NCBI GenBank assembly: GCA_964552395.1
Contig: CAZKGM010000009.1
Span: forward strand, 1 to 64,000
DNA from: JAJDNH01 sp964552395
GTDB lineage: Bacteria; Acidobacteriota; Thermoanaerobaculia; Thermoanaerobaculales; Sulfomarinibacteraceae
DNA length: 64,000 bases
Reading direction: 5' to 3'
Position 1 is the stretch's first letter. Every line of letters begins with the position of its first letter. The position numbers were made by a program, and so were the translations under genes. Of this stretch, positions 26,703-35,296 are shown piece after piece. Under the pieces are notes generated by a model. The model saw nothing but the letters and a program-made list of their open reading frames with translations, ran no database searches and was not told the origin of the DNA.

Positions 26703-26726
26703 GAGGGCCGGGGAGTCCCGGCCCTC
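26703..26726 (-). terminator. Terminator hairpin after the TonB-type gene
   Basis: Perfect 10-bp stem (arm GAGGGCCGGG, 26703-26712 and 26717-26726) with a 4-nt loop, 22 bp beyond the stop of the minus-strand TonB-type gene. The following tail (CTTCC) is only weakly T-rich. Confidence 0.65.
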
Positions 26727-26748
26727 TTCGAACGCCCGTTTCTGCTGG

Positions 26749-27603
26749 CTAATGCAACACGAACCGCACGGTGAGGACGTAGTACACGACCACCGCCTTT
26801 CCGTTGCTGTCGCGGGTGGGCTCGAATATCCACTCACGGACGGCGTTGGCGGCGGCCTCGGTGAGCCTCTGATCGGGGCTCCTCAACGGAGTGACCGCGT
26901 CCACCGTGCCGTCCTTCTTGATAACCACCTCGAGCACAACTTCGCCGGTGACCTTGTCGCTGCGAGCGTCTTCCGGGTACTCGGGAGCGACCTTCTTGAT
27001 GACCTTGGGCTCGGTCATACCCGAGTCCGCTGTGAACCTGACCGGCCTGGGGCCTTCTGGCGCCAGTGGCTCGAGGGTGACGAAGACGTAGGGCGCTTCG
27101 TCTCCGTCGGTTGCGCCGACCACGGCGCGCGATCCGAGGGCGACGCTGACCGGCGTGTCGGCGAGGACCGAGCCGCCGCTTTTGAACAGGACCCTGAAGG
27201 CGGCGGCGTGGGCGGTCGAGCCATCGAGCCGCACGTGGATGCTGAGGTTGGGGTCAGGCGACAGCTTCGTTTCTTTGCCCGGGAGGAGCCGCACAGCCGT
27301 CGTGGTAGTGCGATGGCGGCTGCCGTCGAGACGGAACGTGGTGACCAACTGCTCCCACAGCTGGCTCCGGGCGAGTGAGTCGGCGACCGCGGCCGACTGC
27401 TGCTCGGGCGTCGGCGTAGCTGCAGGCGATGCCAGCGCTATGACACTGCCGGGCGCCAGGAAGACCGAGCCCTCGTGGCTTCCGGCGCCGGCCGGAAAGC
27501 CGATGTCGACGGTCACACGGCAGTTGACGGCTGTGCCTGCGGCGAGGCCGGTGCAGGGTGCGAGGAGGAGGACGGCTCCGAGAGCCACGGCGATCTTCTT
27601 CAC
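26749..27603 (-). CDS. TonB C-terminal domain protein (energy transducer-like)
   Basis: 284 residues from a GTG at 27603 with AAAGGAG 8-9 bases upstream; its GTGA overlaps the anti-sigma stop. An N-terminal signal (about 1-22) precedes a central beta-rich region (about 25-185). A typical TonB C-terminal domain follows (about 190-284: P-E-Y-P-E-D-A-R, G-E-V-V-L-E-V-V-I, a late W-I-F-E-P-T and V-R-F-V-L). The usual Pro-rich linker and uncleaved N-terminal helix are not evident, so it may be a periplasmic TonB-domain protein rather than a classical energy transducer. Third gene of a sigma/anti-sigma operon. Confidence 0.82.
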   Translation of the reverse strand: MKKIAVALGAVLLLAPCTGLAAGTAVNCRVTVDIGFPAGAGSHEGSVFLAPGSVIALASPAATPTPEQQSAAVADSLARSQLWEQLVTTFRLDGSRHRTTTTAVRLLPGKETKLSPDPNLSIHVRLDGSTAHAAAFRVLFKSGGSVLADTPVSVALGSRAVVGATDGDEAPYVFVTLEPLAPEGPRPVRFTADSGMTEPKVIKKVAPEYPEDARSDKVTGEVVLEVVIKKDGTVDAVTPLRSPDQRLTEAAANAVREWIFEPTRDSNGKAVVVYYVLTVRFVLH

Positions 27604-27935
27604 GGTGTCGCTCCTTTCTCGAGCCGGAGCCGCTCGAGGTTCATGTACAGAGGCGTTGACTTGTCGAGCCACATCACCACGACCCCGCTCCCGACCGTCG
27701 GCCGCACGGTCGTCGGGGATGGTGCGTGGGTGTGGAGGAGGACGGCCAGCGTTGCGGCCAGCACGACGGTCACGGCAAATGCCAGCACCGTCGGACGGCG
27801 TGGGTGGAGGCGCCGAACCTCGATGGCGCAGTGCACTTGGCGAGCGGCAGCGTCTGCCGGAAGAAGCGGAGGCCGGGCTGCCCAGCGCCGCCAGGCTTCT
27901 GTGAAGCGATCCATGTGGTCGTCCGGTCTGCTCAT
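27600..27935 (-). CDS. Putative anti-sigma factor, single-span membrane protein
   Basis: 111 residues. The ATG at 27935 overlaps the sigma-factor stop (ATGA) and its own stop overlaps the TonB-type start (GTGA). A basic cytoplasmic N-terminus of about 48 residues is followed by one transmembrane helix (about 49-69) and a short periplasmic tail. No zinc-binding HxxxCxxC motif is seen, so it is not a ZAS-type factor. The assignment rests on size, topology and operon position after an ECF sigma factor. Confidence 0.7.
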   Translation of the reverse strand: MSRPDDHMDRFTEAWRRWAARPPLLPADAAARQVHCAIEVRRLHPRRPTVLAFAVTVVLAATLAVLLHTHAPSPTTVRPTVGSGVVVMWLDKSTPLYMNLERLRLEKGATP

Positions 27936-28444
27936 GGCATTCCTCCCGTGTCCAGTCGCGCCAGCCGTTCTCTCGCCCGCCGGCGGTGAGCCCTGACTGT
28001 CGACGGCCTCATGCGGAGAACGGCACTGATCTCGGTGTCGGAGAGCCCCTCGACCACCGTCAGGTGCATCACGACCCGCTGTCTCGGCGCCAGGGCCGTG
28101 AGGACTCGCTGGACGTCGATCGCCGCTCCCGGGTTGGGCTCGAAGTGAGGTTCGGCGACCTCCGTCAGTGTCACCTGGGGGCGGCGTCGCCTGGTTACGG
28201 CGAGGCAGCGGCGGATCGTGATCCGGCTGAGCCAGGTCCCGACGGCCCGGGTGTCCCTGAGCCGCTCCACCTTCTTCCACCCCGATATCAGCGCCTCCTG
28301 CACCGCGTCCTCCGCCTCGGCGTCGCCGACGATCGAGCGTGCCACGCGGACCAGTCGCGCCCAGTGGCGCTCCACCAGGGCGGCAAACGCCGCGGTCTCT
28401 CCTGCCTGCGCCCGTTCCGCCAGCTCGCCGTCGCTCGTGTCCAC
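27932..28444 (-). CDS. ECF (sigma-70 family) RNA polymerase sigma factor
   Basis: 170 residues from the GTG at 28444, which gives a normal ECF length; the open frame extends further up without domain content. Region 2 (about 10-80) shows the D-A-E-D-A-V-Q-E-A core-binding motif and the T-W-L-S-R-I-T-I-R promoter-reading helix. Region 4 (about 110-165) shows L-S-D-T-E-I-S and the recognition helix R-M-R-P-S-T-V-R-A-H. It is expected to transcribe its own operon (sigma, anti-sigma, TonB-type) in response to a signal sensed through the membrane partner. The 142 bp to the divergent argF should hold its promoter, but I cannot define it. Confidence 0.88.
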   Translation of the reverse strand: MDTSDGELAERAQAGETAAFAALVERHWARLVRVARSIVGDAEAEDAVQEALISGWKKVERLRDTRAVGTWLSRITIRRCLAVTRRRRPQVTLTEVAEPHFEPNPGAAIDVQRVLTALAPRQRVVMHLTVVEGLSDTEISAVLRMRPSTVRAHRRRARERLARLDTGGMP

Positions 28445-28586
28445 GATAGAGAGAGTGTCACACTGACCTGCACCGTGTACATGAGAGTGGCGCGCACCCC
28501 CAACGCTCGACCGCACGGGTTGGCAAGTCGTGTCGCAGGCGGTAGGATCACGCCGCGGCTGCAGCGCCGCGAATACGGAGGTGCTC

Positions 28587-29564
28587 ATGGCTGGCAATCT
28601 CAAGGGACGTCACCTGCTCAAGCTGCTCGACTTCACTCCGGCGGAGATCGGCGACCTGCTCGAGCTCGCCGCGACGCTCAAGGCCAACAAGCGCACCGGC
28701 GTCTTCGGCCGCACCCTGGCGGGCAAGAACATCGCGCTCATCTTCGAGAAGCCATCAACGCGGACGCGCTGCGCCTTCACGGTCGCGGTCGTCGACGAGG
28801 GCGGCCACCCTGAGTACCTGGGGAAAGGCGACATCCAGCTCGGCAAGAAGGAGACCGTGGCGGATACGGCGCGGGTGCTGGGGCGGATGTTCGACGGCAT
28901 CCAGTTCCGCGGCTTCGCGCACTCCACCGTCGAGACGCTCGCTAAGTTCGCCGGCGTGCCGGTCTGGAACGGACTTACCGACACCTGGCACCCAACTCAG
29001 GTGCTGGCCGACCTGTTGACCGTGCGAGAGGAGTTCGGACGACTGGCCGGGATCGGCCTCGCCTACGTCGGAGACGGCCGCAACAACATGGCGAACTCGC
29101 TTCTTGTCGGCTGCGCAAAGATGGGGATGGACGTCCGGATCGTCGCCCCTGAGACGTTGCACCCCGGCTCCTCGCTGGTTGCGACGGCGCAAGAGATTGC
29201 TGGGGAAACCGGCGCCACAATCACCGTTACGCCATCGGTCGAGGAAGGCGTCGCCGGGGCCCATGCCGTGTACACCGACGTCTGGGCTTCGATGGGCGAG
29301 GAGGACAAGATCGGCGAGCGGATCTCCCTGCTCGGCCCCTACAGGGTGACCCGACGGATGATGGAAGCGACGGGGCGACGGGAGGCGATCTTCCTCCACT
29401 GCCTGCCAAGCTTCCATAACCTCGACACCGAGGTTTCGCGCCGCTACCCGGACATCCGAGAGGTCGAGGACGAGGTCTTCGAGGGGCGCTGGTCGCGTGT
29501 CTTCGACCAGGCGGAGAACCGCATCCACACCATCAAGGCGGCGATAGTGGCGACCCTCGGGTAG
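28587..29564 (+). CDS. argF: Ornithine carbamoyltransferase
   Basis: 325 residues from the ATG at 28587 with GGAGGT 4 bases upstream; the longer frame is not needed. The carbamoyl-phosphate motif S-T-R-T-R, the F-H-S-T-V-E-like block (here A-H-S-T-V-E), H-P-T-Q and the ornithine-site H-C-L-P are all present. It makes citrulline from ornithine and carbamoyl phosphate in arginine synthesis, in the cytoplasm. No other arg gene is adjacent. Its last 32 bases overlap the end of the convergent membrane-protein gene. Confidence 0.96.
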   Translation: MAGNLKGRHLLKLLDFTPAEIGDLLELAATLKANKRTGVFGRTLAGKNIALIFEKPSTRTRCAFTVAVVDEGGHPEYLGKGDIQLGKKETVADTARVLGRMFDGIQFRGFAHSTVETLAKFAGVPVWNGLTDTWHPTQVLADLLTVREEFGRLAGIGLAYVGDGRNNMANSLLVGCAKMGMDVRIVAPETLHPGSSLVATAQEIAGETGATITVTPSVEEGVAGAHAVYTDVWASMGEEDKIGERISLLGPYRVTRRMMEATGRREAIFLHCLPSFHNLDTEVSRRYPDIREVEDEVFEGRWSRVFDQAENRIHTIKAAIVATLG

Positions 29565-31287
29565 GCACCGCGAGCACCTCGGCGCTGCCGGCGACGATAA
29601 TTGGCGGGCCGAGCAATCCGGTCAGCCTCCACCAGGCCTCGCGGCCGCGGGCGCTGCGCCACGGGGCTACCGGGTAGCCTCGGTAAAGGCGTGCGAGCTC
29701 GCCGCGATTGATGAGCACATGGGTGACCCCGTGGCTGTGCAGCCAATCGAGCGCGGCCGGGGCTCCACCCGTCTCCAGGGGGTCTCTGAGCGGTGAGACG
29801 TCGCACTGGGAAGTGACGATCATCCGGCGTGGACAGAGCAGCGGGCGGGCGTCGCCGACGAGGAGTATGCGAGCATTGGCGGGAAGCGATTCCGCAGCAC
29901 GGAAGGCCGGCAGAGGATCGTTGATGCGGAGGCTGGCAGTGCCACTCTCGCCGTTCACGAACGGCGCGCTCAACAGACCGGTGGTCGTCAGCACGTGAAC
30001 GGTAGGTGCGACTCCGAGGGCTACAGCCGTCAGTGCCGCTGCGCAGCCTGCCAGACGGGCCGCCCGAGACCGTCCGGCGACGGCCAGCGCTGCCAGCAGA
30101 ACGACCGGCGGCCCGAGGAATCGAAGAAGCGTCCCGGTTGCGGACCAGGCAAGGAGCCCGCCGAGGATGAGCAGGGCAAGACGCCGTCGGTCGCTGCGTG
30201 GCGGCAAGAGAACGAGTAGCCCGGCGAGGCCAAGAGGCGCGAGGAAGCCCGTGTAGGGAGCGAGGAGGCCGGGGAGGGCCAGCAGGCAGTCGACCGGCGA
30301 ACGGCCGGCGGCGAGCCAGCTCCCCGAATCCCGCCACAGAATTTCCATGCCTTCGCGACGAAGCCCGATCGGTACAAAGGGAGCGCCGAGCAAGACGAGG
30401 TTCTTGACCCACCACGGCACCGCTCCCGCCGCCCAGCCGCCGAGAGTCGCCGAGGTGGTTCGGAGGCTCCGAGTGCGAACGCCGATCAGGGCGAGGATGA
30501 GCAGTGCCCAGGGTGCTCCCTGAAGGCGTGCGGCGGTCCCGATGCCCGCGAGCAGCCCTGCGGTGAAGGGCGCCCAGCGCGCGCGAGGTGCTCCCACGGC
30601 GAGAGCGACGGCGGGTACGAGAGCGACCAGGAACCACCCCTCCGCGGCCGGGAACCCGATCACGAGAGCCAACGGAGGCGCCAGAAGAGCGGTGGCTCCG
30701 GCGAGCGGCGCGAGTCGGCGGCCAGCGCCGAGGCGCCGAGAGAGGGCCGCGACCGCCGTGGCGGCCACCAAACACGCCAGCAGGTGAAGGAGTGCCGGGA
30801 CGCGCAGAAGACCGGTGGTGAGCTCAGGCAGGGCAACGAGCTGAGCCAGCGGCGGGAAGGTCGAGAAGAGGTTCTCCGGGTGCGCGCGGAACCCGTGCTC
30901 CATCAGAGCTTGCCAGGGTAGGCCGAGGTGGTAGACCCAGGCGTCGTAGAAGAACGGGAACGCTGCCGCAGCGGGAAGCACGAAGACGCCGGCGGCGGCA
31001 ATCATGCCCGGAATCCGCACCATGCGTCGCGCATGACGCCAGCGTCCGAGGCCGGCCGCGCCTACGACGATTCCGATTATGCCGATCGGCCGCAGGCCAC
31101 CACAAAGGCCGAGAACGAGCAGGGGGACGGACAGGGCCCAGGCGCCAATGGCAAGGTTCATGGCCGGTCGCAACCCCGGGCTCGAGGGCAGCCGGAGCCA
31201 CCGTCGGACTCGCTCCCCGAACGTCAGCAGGACTAGGCCAAGAACGGCGGTAGCGAAGATCGAGAGGAGGGCGTCACGGGCCGGCAC
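29533..31287 (-). CDS. Polytopic membrane protein, glycosyltransferase-39-like (hypothetical)
   Basis: 584 residues from a GTG at 31287 (start uncertain; no ribosome site). Roughly 11-13 hydrophobic helices cover residues about 5-430, followed by a soluble C-terminal region of about 140 residues. The topology and the F-F-Y-D-A-W-V-Y-H segment in an early loop recall PMT/GT39 (ArnT-like) lipid-linked sugar transferases, but the acidic catalytic motif is not certain. Divergent from the MATE gene; the 3' end overlaps argF. Confidence 0.6.
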   Translation of the reverse strand: MPARDALLSIFATAVLGLVLLTFGERVRRWLRLPSSPGLRPAMNLAIGAWALSVPLLVLGLCGGLRPIGIIGIVVGAAGLGRWRHARRMVRIPGMIAAAGVFVLPAAAAFPFFYDAWVYHLGLPWQALMEHGFRAHPENLFSTFPPLAQLVALPELTTGLLRVPALLHLLACLVAATAVAALSRRLGAGRRLAPLAGATALLAPPLALVIGFPAAEGWFLVALVPAVALAVGAPRARWAPFTAGLLAGIGTAARLQGAPWALLILALIGVRTRSLRTTSATLGGWAAGAVPWWVKNLVLLGAPFVPIGLRREGMEILWRDSGSWLAAGRSPVDCLLALPGLLAPYTGFLAPLGLAGLLVLLPPRSDRRRLALLILGGLLAWSATGTLLRFLGPPVVLLAALAVAGRSRAARLAGCAAALTAVALGVAPTVHVLTTTGLLSAPFVNGESGTASLRINDPLPAFRAAESLPANARILLVGDARPLLCPRRMIVTSQCDVSPLRDPLETGGAPAALDWLHSHGVTHVLINRGELARLYRGYPVAPWRSARGREAWWRLTGLLGPPIIVAGSAEVLAVPTRGSPLSPP

Positions 31288-31356
31288 GATGGTAACGATT
31301 GTACCGGGTCGGGTGGTGACAGCGGGCCAAGGATTGCCTGCTATCCTGCCCAGACG

Positions 31357-32745
31357 ATGGTGGAAAGGGTCTTCGAGCATCGCGAGTTGATGGTGTCGGG
31401 CTCCCTCGACCGGGCGATCCTGCACCTCGGTGTGCCGGCCGCAATGGCGGCGTTGTTCCAGGCCGGCTTCCTGGTCGTTGATACCTTCTGGCTGGGCCGG
31501 GTAGGGGAGGTGGCGATAGCGGCCGCCTCAACCGCCGGCTTCGTGATGTGGCTCGCCCAAACGCTCGGCGAGGGGGCGGCGATGGGCTCTGGCGCGGTGC
31601 TCGCTCAGGCCGTGGGCGCAGGCCATCACCCCGACGCTCGGCGGGGCGCTGCGGCCGGGCTGGTGCTCGCGGTGTGGGGATCGCTGCTGGTCGCGGTGCT
31701 CGGTCTCTGGCTGGCACCGGCGGTCTTTGGTTTCATGGGGACCGCGGCCCCGGTCACCGTGGCCGGGCTCGGCTATCTGCGGGTGATCTTGGCAGGCATT
31801 CCGGCCTACTTCTTGTTTGCCTGGATAGCTGCCGCCTTCCGCGCTGTTGGTGACGCCCGCACACCGCTCTGCCTTCTGGGCCTGGCCGGACTGGTCAACG
31901 TGATCGTGGACCCGATTCTGATCTTCGGCATCGGGCCGGTGCCGCGTCTCGAGACCGTGGGCGCAGCCCTGGCGACGGTGCTGTCGTGGCTGGTGGCGTC
32001 GTCGGTCGGCTGGTATCTCCTCGGTCGGCTCGGAGTACGCCCGTCGTGGCGCGATGCCCTGCGCCCCACCGAGGCAACCTGGCGCGCGCTGCGTATCGGG
32101 CTGCCCCTCGGGCTCGAAGGAGCCCTGTTCTCTCTCATCTATATCGTCCTCACCCGGATCACGACCAGCTTCGGCACGCCGGCCGTGGCCGCCCTCGGGG
32201 TCGGCCACAAGCTCGAGGTGTTCAACTACTTCGTATGCGCAGGCCTGGGGGCTGCAGCAACTACTCTGGTGGGTCAGAATCTCGGCGCGGGCGATCCCGT
32301 GCGAGCGCGCCGCGCCGGGTGGCGAACGCTGTTCCTGACCGTGGTCCCGGTCGGCGCAGTCACGGTCATTCTGGTCACCCTGCCGGCGGCCGCTGTCGGG
32401 CTGTTCATCCCGGCGCCCGCTGTCATTGCTGCGGGCGTGACGTACGTGCTGCTGGTCGGGATTTCACAGCCGTTCATGGCCGCAGAGGTCGTGTTGCTGG
32501 GGGCGTTCGCCGGGGCGCACCGGACGATCGTGCCGGCGATCCTGCAGGTCGTCCTGACTGCTGCGCGGATCCCGCTCGCCGTGGTGCTGGTGGCGGCGGG
32601 CTGGGGGGTCGAAGGCATCTGGATGGCAATCGCAGCAACGACCGTGGTCAAGGGGCTGGTGCTGGTGGCGATGTTCGGCGGGCTGAAGCCGGAGGGTGGC
32701 AACGCCGCGGGGTTCGGGGCTACAATGGCGGGATACGGGAGGTGA
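31357..32745 (+). CDS. MATE family multidrug/Na+ antiporter
   Basis: 462 residues with 12 predicted transmembrane helices in two similar halves, as usual for MATE. Family features include the N-terminal P-A-A-M-A-A-L-F-Q segment, D-T-F-W-L-G-R-V-G in helix 2 and the internal repeat of G-V-G-H-K-L in the second half. It probably exports cationic drugs or metabolites in exchange for H+ or Na+. No Shine-Dalgarno is visible. The stop is followed closely by the aldolase gene, whose ribosome site lies in the last codons of this one. Confidence 0.93.
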   Translation: MVERVFEHRELMVSGSLDRAILHLGVPAAMAALFQAGFLVVDTFWLGRVGEVAIAAASTAGFVMWLAQTLGEGAAMGSGAVLAQAVGAGHHPDARRGAAAGLVLAVWGSLLVAVLGLWLAPAVFGFMGTAAPVTVAGLGYLRVILAGIPAYFLFAWIAAAFRAVGDARTPLCLLGLAGLVNVIVDPILIFGIGPVPRLETVGAALATVLSWLVASSVGWYLLGRLGVRPSWRDALRPTEATWRALRIGLPLGLEGALFSLIYIVLTRITTSFGTPAVAALGVGHKLEVFNYFVCAGLGAAATTLVGQNLGAGDPVRARRAGWRTLFLTVVPVGAVTVILVTLPAAAVGLFIPAPAVIAAGVTYVLLVGISQPFMAAEVVLLGAFAGAHRTIVPAILQVVLTAARIPLAVVLVAAGWGVEGIWMAIAATTVVKGLVLVAMFGGLKPEGGNAAGFGATMAGYGR

Positions 32746-32750
32746 TGAGC

Positions 32751-33800
32751 ATGATCGAGAGGATTCGCGAGCTCCTCGGGGACAAGGCAGATCTACTGGA
32801 CTATCAATGCAGTGGCATCAACAAGAGGATGCTGCACCTGCCCGGACCGGACTTCATCGACCGGGTCGTGTCGGACAGTGACCGCTCGCCGGTGGTGATG
32901 CGGAACCTCGCCACCTTGTTTGGGCACGGTCGGCTCGCCGGGACGGGCTACCTGTCCCTGCTGCCGGTGGACCAGGGAATCGAGCACTCGGGGGCCGCCT
33001 CGTTCGCACCCAACCCGGCCCTCTTCGACCCGGCCAATATCGTCGCTCTGGCGGTCGAGGGCGGGTGTAACGGCGTCGCCTCGACCCTTGGTGTGCTCGG
33101 CGCGGTGGCGCGGAAGTATGCGCACAGGATTCCATTTATCGTCAAGATCAACCACAACGAGCTGCTGACCTACCCTCCGATATACGACCAGACGATGTTC
33201 GCCTCAGTCGAGCAGGCCTTCGAGCTTGGCGCGCTTGGCGTGGGAGCCACGATCTACTACGGCTCCGACGGGTGCCGGCGGCAGATCGAGGAGGTTTCCG
33301 AGGCCTTTCAGCATGCCCATGAGCTGGGGATGTTCACGGTTCTTTGGTGTTACCTTCGCAACTCGGAGTTCAAGAAGGACGGTCAGGACTACCATGCCGC
33401 CGCCGATCTCACTGGGCAGGCCAACCACCTCGGAGTTACGATTCAGGCCGACATCATCAAACAGAAGCAGCCCAACCGCAACGACGGTTACACCGCGCTC
33501 GACTTCGGCCGGACGAACAAGCTGGTTTACGGTCAGCTCGTCCCGGACCACGTCATAGAGTGGACCAGGTGGCAGGTCGTCAACTGCTTCATGGGGCGCA
33601 GCGGGCTCATCAACTCGGGTGGCGCCTCGGGCAAGAACGACCTTGCACAGGCCGTGGCGACGGCGGTGGTCAACAAGCGTGCGGGTGGAATGGGCATGAT
33701 CTCCGGCCGCAAGGCGTTCCAGAAGCCGTTGGCGGAAGGGGTGGAGCTCCTCAACGCGATCCAGGACGTCTACCTATGCAAGGACATCACGGTCGCCTGA
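32751..33800 (+). CDS. Class I fructose-bisphosphate aldolase, archaeal/DhnA type
   Basis: 349 residues from the ATG at 32751, because GGGAGG ends 8 bases before it; the ATG at 32745 would be only 2 bases away. The protein matches the FbaB/DhnA group: L-P-V-D-Q-G-I-E-H-S near residue 70, V-K-I-N-H-N-E, and a Schiff-base lysine Lys237 in D-I-I-K. It cleaves or forms fructose-1,6-bisphosphate in glycolysis and gluconeogenesis in the cytoplasm. It may be translated with the MATE gene. A hairpin terminator follows. Confidence 0.93.
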   Translation: MIERIRELLGDKADLLDYQCSGINKRMLHLPGPDFIDRVVSDSDRSPVVMRNLATLFGHGRLAGTGYLSLLPVDQGIEHSGAASFAPNPALFDPANIVALAVEGGCNGVASTLGVLGAVARKYAHRIPFIVKINHNELLTYPPIYDQTMFASVEQAFELGALGVGATIYYGSDGCRRQIEEVSEAFQHAHELGMFTVLWCYLRNSEFKKDGQDYHAAADLTGQANHLGVTIQADIIKQKQPNRNDGYTALDFGRTNKLVYGQLVPDHVIEWTRWQVVNCFMGRSGLINSGGASGKNDLAQAVATAVVNKRAGGMGMISGRKAFQKPLAEGVELLNAIQDVYLCKDITVA

Positions 33801-33826
33801 TTCCAGAGCGCATCAGGGATGAAAAG

Positions 33827-33848
33827 CGGCGGGCCCCAGGGCCCGCCG
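33827..33848. terminator. Bidirectional terminator between aldolase and cytochrome genes
   Basis: Perfect 9-bp stem (arm CGGCGGGCC, 33827-33835 and 33840-33848) with a 4-nt loop between convergent genes. The minus side is followed by GCTTTTC, the plus side by TTCGTGCTTT, so it fits the minus-strand cytochrome operon best. Confidence 0.8.
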
Positions 33849-33870
33849 TTCGTGCTTTGGCCAGGCCTGC

Positions 33871-35280
33871 TCAGTGAGAGGACTTCAGCATTGCCAGCAT
33901 GGGGTCACCGTCGTAGCCCAGGGCCTTCCAGTCGAGGCGGCCGCGCGGGCCGTGGCAGTCGAGGCACTGGAGAGCGTTCTTGGACGGCTGGACCTCGTGG
34001 AAGATACCCATGTAGCGGGTTGTGTCGGTCCACTCGTACTGTGCGTCGTCGATGCCGTAGAAGTCCTTGGCGGCGTTCTTGACCGCCTTGTCGATGTTGC
34101 CGTCGGCGAAGAACTCCTCGACTACGATCGGGATCACCCAACCCTTGTCCTTCAGGACCGGCATCTTGCCGTGGTGGAGCTTGAAGGCGTAGATGCGAGC
34201 GTTCGGGTCCTGACGCGATCCCTGAGGCACCATCATCCCGACCGAGCCGTCCGCGAGCCGGGTCACGGGCGTCTTGGGCAGCTGCTCCCAGGTAGTGCCG
34301 TTGTACCAGGCGTAGGTCGGGATCACGTCCTTGCCCATCGTGATGGTCGCTGAGTACTTGTCGGCGTCCTCATGGTAGAAGGGCTTCGACCAGTCGCGCA
34401 TCATGTCGGTGGCGTCCTTCTTGGCGAACGTGGGAATGTGGCAGGTTGTGCAGTAGACGCGGCTGGTGTGGTGGTTGAGGATCTCGGCCTGGTGTGGGTG
34501 ACTGCCATGGCAGTCGTCGTTGTCGCAGCGGAGCCGAGCGTCGGGCGTGTCCGTCCCCGACAGGTCGGTGCCGCGGCCGAGGACCCGGTGGTCCTTGCCG
34601 GCATGACAGTCGATGCACTGCATGTCGGCGCCGTCGGTACCCATGTGGACATCGAACTGGGCGTTGGTGTCCGCCAGCTCGTACTCGATGTCACCGCGCT
34701 TGAAGTTAGGCCCGCCGCCCGAGCCGGAGTGGCAGCGCAGGCACATTGCGCGCTTGGGCAAGGAGATCCGCTTCGAGACGGAGTCCAGTCCGACCTGGTT
34801 CTTCCACAGAATCGGCCGCCACTCGAGGCTACCGTCCTCGGCCTTGTACAGGTCGCGGCGATAACCTGAGGCGTGGCAGATCAGGCAGTCGATGTTCTCG
34901 AGCTGCTCCCTCGACATCTCCGCTGTCGGGATCTTGCCCAGGCCCGCGTGGCACTTCGAGCACCCCTTGGTGAGGATCTCGCCGCGGGAGTTGCGCACGA
35001 GGCCGATCCAGTTGGCCATCGGGTTCGTGCAGAAGTCATTGATGGTGTTCCGCTTGCCAAGCTTCTCACCGTGCGAGTTGACGATCTGGGGCGCCGCGCC
35101 TTCCCACTGATAGTGCTGCGAGTGGAAGAACGACGTGGCCTCCTTCATGTGGCACTTGAGGCAGGTCTTGGTGCCCTCGTAGTGCTCGAAGTACTTCGAG
35201 TGCGAGTAGGTTTTGGCTGCCGCCGCCGGCATCGCCAGCAGGGCCAGCATGCATGCGGCAAGGGCGGTATTTTTCAGCAT
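33871..35280 (-). CDS. Octaheme c-type cytochrome, periplasmic
   Basis: 469 residues; GGAGGG lies 9 bases before the ATG. A signal peptide (about 1-22) precedes eight heme-attachment motifs: seven CxxCH (CLKCH, CSKCH, CLICH, CLRCH, CIDCH, CTTCH, CLDCH) and one with four intervening residues (C-D-N-D-D-C-H). Numerous extra histidines can serve as distal ligands. It is a soluble, exported electron carrier or reductase. The size and heme count fit octaheme tetrathionate/nitrite-reductase-like or extracellular-electron-transfer cytochromes; I cannot choose between them by eye. Third gene after the monoheme cytochrome and porin, 16 bp behind the porin stop. Confidence 0.9.
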   Translation of the reverse strand: MLKNTALAACMLALLAMPAAAAKTYSHSKYFEHYEGTKTCLKCHMKEATSFFHSQHYQWEGAAPQIVNSHGEKLGKRNTINDFCTNPMANWIGLVRNSRGEILTKGCSKCHAGLGKIPTAEMSREQLENIDCLICHASGYRRDLYKAEDGSLEWRPILWKNQVGLDSVSKRISLPKRAMCLRCHSGSGGGPNFKRGDIEYELADTNAQFDVHMGTDGADMQCIDCHAGKDHRVLGRGTDLSGTDTPDARLRCDNDDCHGSHPHQAEILNHHTSRVYCTTCHIPTFAKKDATDMMRDWSKPFYHEDADKYSATITMGKDVIPTYAWYNGTTWEQLPKTPVTRLADGSVGMMVPQGSRQDPNARIYAFKLHHGKMPVLKDKGWVIPIVVEEFFADGNIDKAVKNAAKDFYGIDDAQYEWTDTTRYMGIFHEVQPSKNALQCLDCHGPRGRLDWKALGYDGDPMLAMLKSSH

Positions 35281-35296
35281 GGAAGCCGTCCCTCCG

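Noticed and set aside
29444..30775. Minus-strand open frame of 443 codons inside the polytopic membrane-protein gene
   Set aside because: Arg/Ser/Pro-rich shadow frame; the other minus-strand frame gives regular transmembrane helices.
31986..32750. N-terminal extension of the aldolase frame
   Set aside because: It overlaps the MATE gene in another frame, is Arg-rich without pattern, and the aldolase family starts at 32751 behind a GGGAGG site.
34401..34694. Thr-rich shadow frame in the octaheme gene
   Set aside because: Out-of-frame product of the His/Cys codons; the main frame has eight heme motifs.
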